Assembly: GCA_035701465.1 (NCBI GenBank)
Contig: DASSMU010000192.1
Coordinates: forward strand, 1-17,722
Length of the DNA stretch: 17,722 bases
Direction: 5' to 3'
Source: VRUE01 sp035701465
GTDB lineage: Bacteria; Actinomycetota; Thermoleophilia; Solirubrobacterales; 70-9
Part shown: positions 12,719 to 17,722 of the stretch, piece by piece
Layout of the letters: the number at the start of each line of letters is the position of its first letter
How positions within the stretch are numbered: position 1 is the first letter of the stretch
The notes under the pieces: model-generated
What the model saw: only the letters and a program-made list of their open reading frames with translations
Databases searched by the model: none
Told to the model about the DNA's origin: nothing
Translations under genes and position numbers: made by a program

Positions 12719-13704
12719 GTCCCTACCTTTCTTGCGCGGCGGTGGATGACGTCGACGGCCGCGTTCAGCCCGAGCACCATCACCAGCAGGACGAAGGCCG
12801 CCGCGTAGGCCTTGTGGGGCTGGTTGAGGTTGCCGGTCGGGGACGCCTCGTAGACGAAGTTGGTCAATGTCGTCCCCGCCCCGCGCAGGTAGTTGAGCGG
12901 GAAGGCGCTGCCGACTGGGGCGAAGTTCTGGGTCGCGCCGAGCAGGACGACGATGATCGCGGTGTCGCCGATGATCCGGCCCAGGCCGAGCACCGCCCCG
13001 GTCGCGACCTGGGGGCGCGCGGCCGGAAGGAGGATTCGCCGAGTCGTCGCGATCTTCGTCTTGCCGACCGCGAAAGAGGCCTCGCGGACGTGCTGGGGGA
13101 TCGAGTTCAGTCCCTCGCGGGTGCTGGCGACGACCAGCGGCAGGGCGACCAGGGAGAGCATCGCCGAGGCGGCGAAGAAGGAGCGGCCGAAGACGACTCC
13201 TTCGGAGGTGCGACTCAAAAAGCCGAGCGCGGTGCTGGAGAAGATCACCGTGCCGAAGAGGGCGAGGACGATCGAGGGGATGCCGGCGATCGCCTCGATC
13301 GTCGATTCGGTGATCCGGGCGAGGGCCGCGGGGCGGCCATACTCGACCAGCCAGACCGCGACGCCGACGCCGACCGGCAGCGCGATCGAGATCCCCATCG
13401 TGCCGACGATCAGGGTGCCGATGAAGGCATCGGAGAACCCGCCGGACTGGCTTTCGCTGAACCCGGCGGTGGCCGGTGTGACCAGCATCGAGGGCTTCAG
13501 GTAGGTGAGTCCCTTGACCAGCAGGTAGGCGACGATCGCCACCGCGATCGCGCAGAAGAGCAGGCCCAGGGCCCAGCAGATCGCCAGGCCGATCCGGTCC
13601 GAGAGCCGCCATGTGGCGCTGCCCTCGACCGCGTCCTTGCCCGGGCGGCGCGGGGTCGGCCCGGGAGGCGGGGCGGCCGGCGGAGTGACGACGGAGGACT
13701 CCAT
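12706..13704 (-). CDS. pstA: Phosphate ABC transporter permease PstA
   Basis: 332 residues. After a Pro-rich cytoplasmic N-terminus (residues 1-30), about six hydrophobic segments follow, the first being LAICWALGLLFCAIAVAIVA. Segments GTMGISIALPVGVGVAVWLV, GIPSIVLALFG and the cytoplasmic EAA loop EASFAVGKTKIATTRRILLP with GAVLGLGRIIGDTAIIVVLL are typical of PstA, one half of the inner-membrane phosphate channel that contacts PstB. ATG at 13704 shares one base with the pstC stop (TGATG). The stop overlaps the internal pstB ATG. The open frame continues upstream inside pstC, but that part is a shadow. Confidence 0.93.
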   Translation of the reverse strand: MESSVVTPPAAPPPGPTPRRPGKDAVEGSATWRLSDRIGLAICWALGLLFCAIAVAIVAYLLVKGLTYLKPSMLVTPATAGFSESQSGGFSDAFIGTLIVGTMGISIALPVGVGVAVWLVEYGRPAALARITESTIEAIAGIPSIVLALFGTVIFSSTALGFLSRTSEGVVFGRSFFAASAMLSLVALPLVVASTREGLNSIPQHVREASFAVGKTKIATTRRILLPAARPQVATGAVLGLGRIIGDTAIIVVLLGATQNFAPVGSAFPLNYLRGAGTTLTNFVYEASPTGNLNQPHKAYAAAFVLLVMVLGLNAAVDVIHRRARKVGTWSS

Positions 13705-14699
13705 CAGGCCGTCGCTCCGTATTTGCGCATCGCCCGCCGCGCCACCCATCCGGTCAGCGAGAAGAGCGCGGCCGAGAAGAGCAGCACCGCGGCGATCGCG
13801 AAGAGGGTCGCGTTCGCCGGCGGAGAACCGAGCGAGTCGATGTTCTTGACGATCGTCGGCGCCAGCGGCCGCGACGGCTCGTAGATGAAGATCAGGCCGT
13901 CGGCCGGGTTGGGGGCGAAGGCGACCGAGCCGGAGACCATCGCCAGCATCACCGCCTCGCCGATCGCCCTCGCCACCGCCAGCACCGTGCCGGCGACGAT
14001 CGCCGGGCGGGCGGTGCGAACGGCGATCTTCCAAGTCGTGCGCCAACGGTTGACGCCGAGCGCCAGCGAGCCCTCCAGCCACCCCGGCCGCACCGAGCGC
14101 AGGCCGTCAGAGAAGATCGAGACCATCAGCGGCGCGATCATCACGGTAAGGATCAGAACCGCGGCCAGGAGGCTGTAGCCGCTCAGCGAGATGACGCCGG
14201 CAACCGAGGACTTCTGCGACTCGGTGACCAGGTGATTGCCGATGAAGGGAACGATCACCAGCACGCCGAGCAGGCCGTAGATCACCGAGGGGACGCTGGC
14301 CAGGAAGCGGACCACCGGCTGCAGGATGTTGCGCATCCACTCCGGCGCGAACTCGACGATAAAGACGGAGACGAAGAGCGCCGAGAAGAGGGCGATCGTC
14401 ACCGCCCCGCCGGTGATCAGGAGCGTGCTCCAGATCAGCTGCCAGGCGTGGAAGGTGTAGACGTATTCGGCTCCGCTGAGGCCGGAGAGGTAGATCTGGT
14501 TGAGCTGTTCTTCGACGCTGCCGCCAGCCCCGAACCAGGCCAGGCCGTTGTGAGAGAAGGAGGGCCAGGCGCGGACGAAGACGGTGACGATCAGCGCCAA
14601 CAGCAGCCCGACCACGGCGCAGACCAGCGCGCCGAGCATCCGCCCGGCGCGCTGATCCGACCACTTGGGGCCGTACTCGGAGAGGTACTGCTCCTCCAT
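13704..14699 (-). CDS. pstC: Phosphate ABC transporter permease PstC
   Basis: 331 residues with about six membrane segments, the first at about 20-44 (MLGALVCAVVGLLLALIVTV). FLASVPSVIYGLLGVLVIVP and the EAA loop EGSLALGVNRWRTTWKIAVR with VLAVARAIGEAVMLAMVSGS are PstC hallmarks. It pairs with PstA to form the phosphate-translocating channel. ATG at 14699 directly abuts the pstS stop codon (TAG then ATG, no gap), and its stop shares a base with the pstA start. An extended periplasmic-side loop (about residues 48-82) is typical of the family. Confidence 0.93.
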   Translation of the reverse strand: MEEQYLSEYGPKWSDQRAGRMLGALVCAVVGLLLALIVTVFVRAWPSFSHNGLAWFGAGGSVEEQLNQIYLSGLSGAEYVYTFHAWQLIWSTLLITGGAVTIALFSALFVSVFIVEFAPEWMRNILQPVVRFLASVPSVIYGLLGVLVIVPFIGNHLVTESQKSSVAGVISLSGYSLLAAVLILTVMIAPLMVSIFSDGLRSVRPGWLEGSLALGVNRWRTTWKIAVRTARPAIVAGTVLAVARAIGEAVMLAMVSGSVAFAPNPADGLIFIYEPSRPLAPTIVKNIDSLGSPPANATLFAIAAVLLFSAALFSLTGWVARRAMRKYGATA

Positions 14700-15539
14700 C
14701 TAGCGCTTCTTGGCCTTCTTGTTGAAGGCGGGGACACCGCCGGCCTTGGAGATCGCTTCCCCGGCCAGGGGGCTGCGGCGCGCCCAGTCGATGAACTTGC
14801 CCAGCGCCGGCGGGCTCGAGCTGCCGTCCCCCGGCAGCACCAGGAAGATGTAGCGCGAGAGCGGGTACTTGAGCGGCTCGACGCTGATCTTGCCGGCCTT
14901 GCAGGGAACGCCGTTCACGTTGAGCGTTTTCTGGCCCTTGCCCTGCCAGGCGAGGCCGTCGTAGCCGATCGCGCTGGGGTCCTGCTTGACCGCGTTGACG
15001 ACGAGGCCGTCGGCGGTCAGCGCGTTGACGTTCGACGACGGTAGTTCGTTGTTGAGGACGGCCTGGAGGAAGAAGTTGTACGTCCCTCCGTTGGTGTCGC
15101 GGCCGACCGGGTCGATCGTCGTTTCGAGGCCGGAACCCGGAACCTGGCTCCAGTTGGTGAGCAGACCTCGGTAGATGTCGTGGGTCTGCTGGATGCTGAT
15201 GTTGCCGAGCTTGTTCTTCGGGTTGACGTCGATGCAGAGCCCGTCGAGGTAGAACTTGATGTAGGTCGTCCCGGCATCACTGGGCAGCGGGGTGCGGGCC
15301 TGACCAGCGAACTGGCTGGCGCCGTTCTGAACGTCCTTGACTCCGGCGTTGCCCCCGTTTGCCGTGTAGACGAAGTGGACTTTGTGGTTGACCTTCTTCG
15401 TGTAGGTGCTGAAGAGCGCCTGCAGCACAGGCTGCGCGGCGACCGAGCCCGACCCGATCAGGGTCACGGCGCCGGCAGAAGCCGGTACGGCAAGCGCCAC
15501 CAGGGCGATCGCCGATATGGCAATGGTCTTGATCCTCAT
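14700..15539 (-). CDS. pstS: Phosphate-binding protein PstS
   Basis: 279 residues, first gene of the pst operon. A Sec signal peptide occupies residues 1-23 (MRIKTIAISAIALVALAVPA then SAGA). Ligand-binding segments are GSGSVAAQP (29-37), TANGGNAGVKDVQNG (59-73) and PVGRDTNGGTYNFF (144-157), the positions where PstS proteins contact phosphate. Substrate-binding family length is normal. There is no lipobox cysteine after the signal; the first cysteine is Cys102, so this PstS is predicted to be released or held by another partner rather than lipid-anchored, unlike most PstS of monoderm bacteria. AAAGGAAG about 8-15 bp upstream of the ATG supports the start. The upstream region carries two copies of a repeated element. 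Confidence 0.92.
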   Translation of the reverse strand: MRIKTIAISAIALVALAVPASAGAVTLIGSGSVAAQPVLQALFSTYTKKVNHKVHFVYTANGGNAGVKDVQNGASQFAGQARTPLPSDAGTTYIKFYLDGLCIDVNPKNKLGNISIQQTHDIYRGLLTNWSQVPGSGLETTIDPVGRDTNGGTYNFFLQAVLNNELPSSNVNALTADGLVVNAVKQDPSAIGYDGLAWQGKGQKTLNVNGVPCKAGKISVEPLKYPLSRYIFLVLPGDGSSSPPALGKFIDWARRSPLAGEAISKAGGVPAFNKKAKKR

Positions 15540-15578
15540 CTCGACTTTGCTTCCTTTCCTGCCGGGTACAAGAGTTTC

Positions 15579-15593
15579 TTGATTGGCTAACTC
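15579..15593. promoter_or_regulatory. Repeated element, copy A (upstream of pstS)
   Basis: TTGATTGGCTAACTC (plus-strand reading), 40 bp upstream of the pstS start. It matches copy C (16697-16711) at 11 of 15 positions and copy B (15623-15637) at 9 of 15. It starts 44 bp from copy B, which is close to four helical turns and would place both on the same DNA face. A candidate binding site for a phosphate-response regulator; the regulator itself is not in the window. Confidence 0.4.
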
Positions 15594-15618
15594 GACATTA
15601 CCCTACCAGCTTCTGTAC

Positions 15619-15641
15619 TTTATTGACCTTCTTACTAAGAA
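15619..15641. promoter_or_regulatory. Repeated element, copy B (between pstS and the divergent secreted protein gene)
   Basis: TTTATTGACC followed by TTCTTACTAAGAA. The first ten bases are identical to copy C at 16693-16702, and the remainder differs from it by two substitutions and one inserted base. The block lies 80 bp upstream of pstS and 36 bp upstream of the TTG start of the divergent gene, so it could serve both. It stands out as AT-rich in otherwise GC-rich DNA, as expected for a promoter or operator. Confidence 0.5.
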
Positions 15642-15666
15642 AGGCCACCCCGGCGGCCCTGAACAC

Positions 15667-15671
15667 GGAGG
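15667..15671 (+). promoter_or_regulatory. Ribosome-binding site fixing a TTG start
   Basis: GGAGG lies exactly 5 bp before the TTG at 15677. It decides the start of the secreted protein, because the in-frame TTG at 15623 has no such site and would put 18 codons in front of the signal peptide. Confidence 0.75.
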
Positions 15672-15676
15672 TTCCA

Positions 15677-16474
15677 TTGCTCAAAAGAAGACTGTCCACG
15701 CTTCGCGCCACCACGGTGGTCGCGCTGGCAGCGGTGCTAGCCGCGGCGATCGCGGTGACGCCGTCGCTGGCGGGGTCGCCCTTCCTCACCAACAAGACGG
15801 CTGCCCACCTCTACGTCTCGAACAAGAAGGCGACGACGCTCTACCTGAAGAAGAAGGCCGCCGGCAACACCTTCGTCAAGAAGGCCGAGGCGCCGCTCAC
15901 GCCGGTGGTCGGGATCGCGGCCGGAACGGCCGTCTTCGGCAGCACAGCGACGACGCCCGGGTACATTCCGACCGCATTCACCTCGTTCGGGATGCCCGGC
16001 ACCGGCTCCGCGGTGATCACCTTCTCCGGCAACGCGACGTGCACGGCGGAAAAACCGACGGCGGACCTCGCCTGCCCGATCCAGATCCTCGTTGATGGCC
16101 AGACCACCGGAAAAGTCAACTTCGCCCCCGTCACGGCGAGCTCGCCGGCGCCCGTCCCGCTGACACAGACAGTGATGCAGACGACGGTGCTGCAAAAGGG
16201 CGGCCACACCGTCGCGGTCCAGTACGCAGGCGCGAAAAACGTGGCCTTCGCGCTGAAGGGCTGGAACCTGGCGGTCCAGGCCTACCCGCAGCGCCCGGAA
16301 GCCCCAGAAGCCTCCAAAGAACCCCAAAGTGGGCCGACGGGACGAAATCCGGACCCTGGTTCCGGATTTCGACCCGTCGGCGGGGTTTTGCCCGACCGCG
16401 CCGGGGGATCGGCGGCGCGGTCGGGTCTCGAGGAAGCTCAGTGGCCGCGAAGCTGGAAGCGGCCGGGGCGCTGA
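15677..16474 (+). CDS. Secreted protein of unknown function, divergent from pst
   Basis: 265 residues from TTG at 15677. A signal peptide (MLKRRLSTLRATTVVALAAV, LAAAIAVTPSLAG) is followed by an imperfect repeat of about 12-14 residues with the pattern LxxKxAxxLYxxxK (LTNKTAAHLYVSNK, KATTLYLKKKA, GNTFVKK), then a strand-rich domain (about residues 70-205) with two cysteines (NATCTA, LACPIQ) that could form a disulfide. A Pro/Glu tail follows. The last about 46 codons run through two strong hairpins and look artificial in composition, so the true C-terminus may have been lost by frame change or run-on. No family recognised. The shared upstream region with pstS hints at co-regulation. Confidence 0.65.
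   Translation: MLKRRLSTLRATTVVALAAVLAAAIAVTPSLAGSPFLTNKTAAHLYVSNKKATTLYLKKKAAGNTFVKKAEAPLTPVVGIAAGTAVFGSTATTPGYIPTAFTSFGMPGTGSAVITFSGNATCTAEKPTADLACPIQILVDGQTTGKVNFAPVTASSPAPVPLTQTVMQTTVLQKGGHTVAVQYAGAKNVAFALKGWNLAVQAYPQRPEAPEASKEPQSGPTGRNPDPGSGFRPVGGVLPDRAGGSAARSGLEEAQWPRSWKRPGR
16333..16381 (+). terminator. Long hairpin with T-run, 19 paired bases
   Basis: CGAAATCCGG (16343-16352) and CCGGATTTCG (16362-16371) form a perfect 10-bp stem with a 9-nt loop. An A-A mismatch follows, then GCCGACGGG (16333-16341) pairs with CCCGTCGGC (16373-16381). GGGGTTTTG follows on the plus strand. This has the form of a strong intrinsic terminator for the secreted protein gene, yet it lies inside the only open frame. 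Confidence 0.6.
16391..16425 (-). terminator. Second tandem hairpin, perfect 12-bp stem
   Basis: CCCGACCGCGCC (16391-16402) and GGCGCGGTCGGG (16414-16425) pair perfectly around an 11-nt loop. It begins 9 bp after the previous hairpin and lies just beyond the stop of the small minus-strand gene (16438), where a terminator for that gene would be expected. No U-tract follows on the minus strand. Confidence 0.5.
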
Positions 16475-16674
16475 AGCGGCTCGCCAAGGATCAGGCGGGC
16501 CCGGTAGTAGAGGGCTTCGAACGCCTGGGTGTCGAGCTCGTCGACACTGCTCCGCTCGCGCCCAGGCTGGGTGCCGGTGCCTTCGGCCGGCCCCCCTCCC
16601 GGGGGTCCCTGGCGAAGGACACCATTCAGCCTGCCGCGTGAGACGAACGTCGTCTTGGAAGGTGGACCGTTCAC
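16438..16674 (-). CDS. Small hypothetical protein with a strong ribosome-binding site
   Basis: 78 residues from GTG at 16674. AAAGGAG at 16686-16680 on the minus strand, with a 5-bp spacer, is the best Shine-Dalgarno of the region and argues for a real gene. The N-terminal half is Gly/Pro-rich and polar (GPPSKTTFVSRGRLNGVL, GPPGGGPAEGTGTQPG). The C-terminal half has a predicted amphipathic helix DELDTQAFEALYYRARLILG and a basic tail (RPGRFQLRGH). There is no signal or membrane segment. Its last 37 bp overlap the convergent secreted-protein frame, and a hairpin lies just beyond its stop. Copy C of the repeated element sits 7 bp upstream of its Shine-Dalgarno, so it may share regulation with pstS. 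Function unknown. Confidence 0.55.
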   Translation of the reverse strand: MNGPPSKTTFVSRGRLNGVLRQGPPGGGPAEGTGTQPGRERSSVDELDTQAFEALYYRARLILGEPLQRPGRFQLRGH

Positions 16675-16679
16675 CGCGT

Positions 16680-16686
16680 CTCCTTT
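16680..16686 (-). promoter_or_regulatory. Ribosome-binding site of the small 78-residue gene
   Basis: Minus-strand AAAGGAG with 5 bp to GTG at 16674. It decides against the in-frame ATG at 16704, which would place the Shine-Dalgarno inside the gene. Confidence 0.65.
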
Positions 16687-16692
16687 CTCGGT

Positions 16693-16716
16693 TTTATTGA
16701 CCATCTAACTCAAGAA
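16693..16716. promoter_or_regulatory. Repeated element, copy C (upstream of the small gene)
   Basis: TTTATTGACC followed by ATCTAACTCAAGAA in the plus-strand reading. It shares its first ten bases with copy B near pstS and the CTAACTC part with copy A. Relative to the minus-strand gene it precedes, it has the same orientation as copies A and B relative to pstS. Confidence 0.45.
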
Positions 16717-16759
16717 TAGCACCTGAGATACGGAGGGCAGAGCGACCCAAAGCGGGGCC

Positions 16760-16819
16760 CCCTCGCTGACTTCGCGCTTTCCGGTGCCATAGCCCCCTAA
16801 AAAACGAAGTCAGCAAGGG
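16760..16819. repeat. Long-armed inverted repeat in the gap between cysA and the small gene
   Basis: GCTGACTTCG (16765-16774) and CGAAGTCAGC (16805-16814) are perfect 10-bp arms. A mismatch and four further pairs extend them to 16760 and 16819. The 30-nt loop contains CCCCCTAAAAAA. It could be a structured 5' leader, a terminator reading through from cysA, or a trace of a mobile repeat; no T-run follows the stem directly. Confidence 0.5.
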
Positions 16820-16854
16820 CGCCGGGGGCGCATAATCATTCTCAGCGGCGAATT

Positions 16855-16891
16855 GGGGCGGGGCGCCACCCGGCAAAGCGCACCCCGCCCC
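16855..16891 (-). terminator. GC-rich hairpin after cysA
   Basis: GGGGCGGGG (16855-16863) and CCCCGCCCC (16883-16891) form a perfect 9-bp stem, with further pairing possible inside (GCGCC with GCGC, one bulge). It begins 9 bp past the cysA stop in the direction of transcription. No U-tract, as is common in very GC-rich genomes. Confidence 0.6.
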
Positions 16892-16899
16892 TCGCCTCC

Positions 16900-17722
16900 T
16901 CAGACGGCTGCAGATACCTCTGCGTCGCCGCCGTCCCGGGTGCCACGGGGAGTCGAGGCCCCGTTGCCTTGGGACGGCGGGACATCACCGCTGAAGCTCT
17001 TGGTCTGGCCGGGCCGCAGGTAGACGATCTGGCCCTCGCGCAGCTCGAGCTTCTGCAGCTCGGCTCGGGTCAGCTGGGCCCAGACCTCGGTGCCGTCGCC
17101 GAGCACGAACTCGACCCGGATCTCGAAGCCGAGGGCGACGATGCGCTGCACCATCGCCTCCTCGGCGCCGTCGTCGCGGTCGAGCGCGACCGCCATGTCA
17201 TGCGGGCGGACGAAGTGCTCGCCGAGCCGGGTGACCTCGCCGACGAAGCTCATCACGAATTCGGTCGCCGGCTGCTCGTAGAGCTCGTCGGCCGTGCCCG
17301 ATTGTTCGACCCGGCCCTCGTTCATCACGACCAGCTGGCCGGCGACGTCCATCGCCTCCTCCTGGTCGTGGGTGACGAAGATCGTCGTCACGTGCATCTC
17401 GTCGTGGAGGCGGCGCAGCCAGGTGCGCAGGTCCTTGCGCACCTTGGCATCGAGCGCACCGAAGGGCTCGTCGAGCAGCAGCACCTGCGGCTCGACCGCA
17501 AGCGCCCGCGCCAGCGCCATCCGCTGGCGCTGACCGCCGGAGAGCTGGGACGGGTAACGCTCGGCGAGCCCGTCGAGCTGGACCAGCTGCAGCAGCTCGT
17601 GGACACGGGCGGAGATCTTCGTCTTCTCCATCTTGCGGATCTTCAGCCCGAAAGCGACGTTCTCGAAGACGGTCATGTGCTTGAAGGCGGCGTAGTGCTG
17701 GAAGACGAAGCCGACTTCGCGC
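16900..17722 (-). CDS. cysA: Sulfate/thiosulfate ABC transporter ATP-binding protein CysA (5' end missing)
   Basis: The last 273 codons are present; the first about 70 (with Walker A) lie beyond the right edge. The visible frame begins REVGFVFQHYAAFKHMTVFE, the Q-loop region typical of CysA. The signature LSGGQRQRMALARALAVEP and Walker B VLLLDEPFGALDAKVRKDLR follow, with FVTHDQEEAMDVAG (H-loop). The C-terminal TOBE-like regulatory domain contains VRPHDMAVALDRDD and ends in a Gly/Ser/Pro-rich tail. CysA energises import of sulfate or thiosulfate through CysT/CysW and a binding protein, which are presumably upstream outside the window. A GC-rich hairpin follows the stop. Confidence 0.9.
   Translation of the reverse strand, partial: REVGFVFQHYAAFKHMTVFENVAFGLKIRKMEKTKISARVHELLQLVQLDGLAERYPSQLSGGQRQRMALARALAVEPQVLLLDEPFGALDAKVRKDLRTWLRRLHDEMHVTTIFVTHDQEEAMDVAGQLVVMNEGRVEQSGTADELYEQPATEFVMSFVGEVTRLGEHFVRPHDMAVALDRDDGAEEAMVQRIVALGFEIRVEFVLGDGTEVWAQLTRAELQKLELREGQIVYLRPGQTKSFSGDVPPSQGNGASTPRGTRDGGDAEVSAAV

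Noticed and set aside
12719..13612. Apparent 298-codon N-terminal extension of pstB in the same open frame
   Set aside because: It lies over pstA in another frame and has the composition of a shadow; pstB begins at 12718 or 12709.
15619..15641. Direct reading of TTGACC in the repeated element as a plus-strand -35 box
   Set aside because: No TANNNT-type -10 is found at 16-18 bp downstream in copy B, and copy C has no plus-strand gene to serve. A regulator site for the minus-strand genes explains all copies better.
16694..16876. 60-codon minus-strand frame between cysA and the small gene
   Set aside because: No ribosome-binding site, no family resemblance, and it spans two inverted repeats. 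Treated as non-coding.
1..17722. tRNA, rRNA, CRISPR arrays, transposases or phage genes
   Set aside because: None seen on reading both strands: no regularly spaced direct repeats, no recognisable transposase or integrase motifs, no tRNA-like cloverleaf noticed. A tRNAscan or Infernal run could not be made here.

Overview
The window is GC-rich, densely coding bacterial DNA with short or overlapping gene junctions. Codon use and protein flavour suggest a high-GC actinobacterium, tentatively class Thermoleophilia (Solirubrobacterales-like). That placement is inference from protein style; there is no rRNA or marker gene here to prove it.

Left part (1-8650), a redox/stress and carbon-reserve block. 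A partial gene at the left edge joins an RNA-methyltransferase-like N-terminus to a sigma-54-activator-like motif. Next come an FAD-dependent pyridine nucleotide oxidoreductase and a decayed universal-stress-protein (USP) remnant. A phosphoribosyltransferase follows, preceded by a previously unlisted 29-residue ORF on the same strand. Divergent from these are a two-domain USP and PEP synthase (ppsA), coupled by an ATGA overlap. PEP synthase converges on a trehalose synthase-type glycosyltransferase (treT-like), with an 11-bp-stem hairpin between them. Divergent from treT is a zinc alcohol dehydrogenase. Phosphoribosyltransferase, USP, PEP-forming enzyme and redox enzymes together recall dormancy or energy-stress regulons of other actinobacteria.

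Middle (8651-9282): a two-gene, toxin-antitoxin-like pair (uncharacterised small protein, then a ribbon-helix-helix protein) in visibly less GC-rich DNA.

Right-centre (9379-15539): one continuous minus-strand operon, pstS-pstC-pstA-pstB, running directly into four extra genes: a tiny lipoprotein, a zinc-ribbon membrane protein, a short coiled-coil protein, and a membrane-anchored member of the AcpA/phospholipase C phosphoesterase superfamily. Seven of the eight genes are chained by zero-gap or overlapping stop/start junctions, and the eighth by 7 bp. By eye the phosphoesterase-like protein has lost every metal-ligand and nucleophile motif of its family, so it looks like a pseudoenzyme serving the phosphate system. 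This is the best candidate for an undescribed module.

Right part (15540-17722): a divergent secreted protein with a TTG start, two tandem long hairpins, a small unknown minus-strand gene with a perfect Shine-Dalgarno, a structured intergenic region, and the 3' part of cysA (sulfate ABC transporter ATPase) leaving the window. A repeated element (TTGAYYNNCTWACT type) occurs twice upstream of pstS and once upstream of the small gene, suggesting a shared, perhaps phosphate-responsive, regulator.
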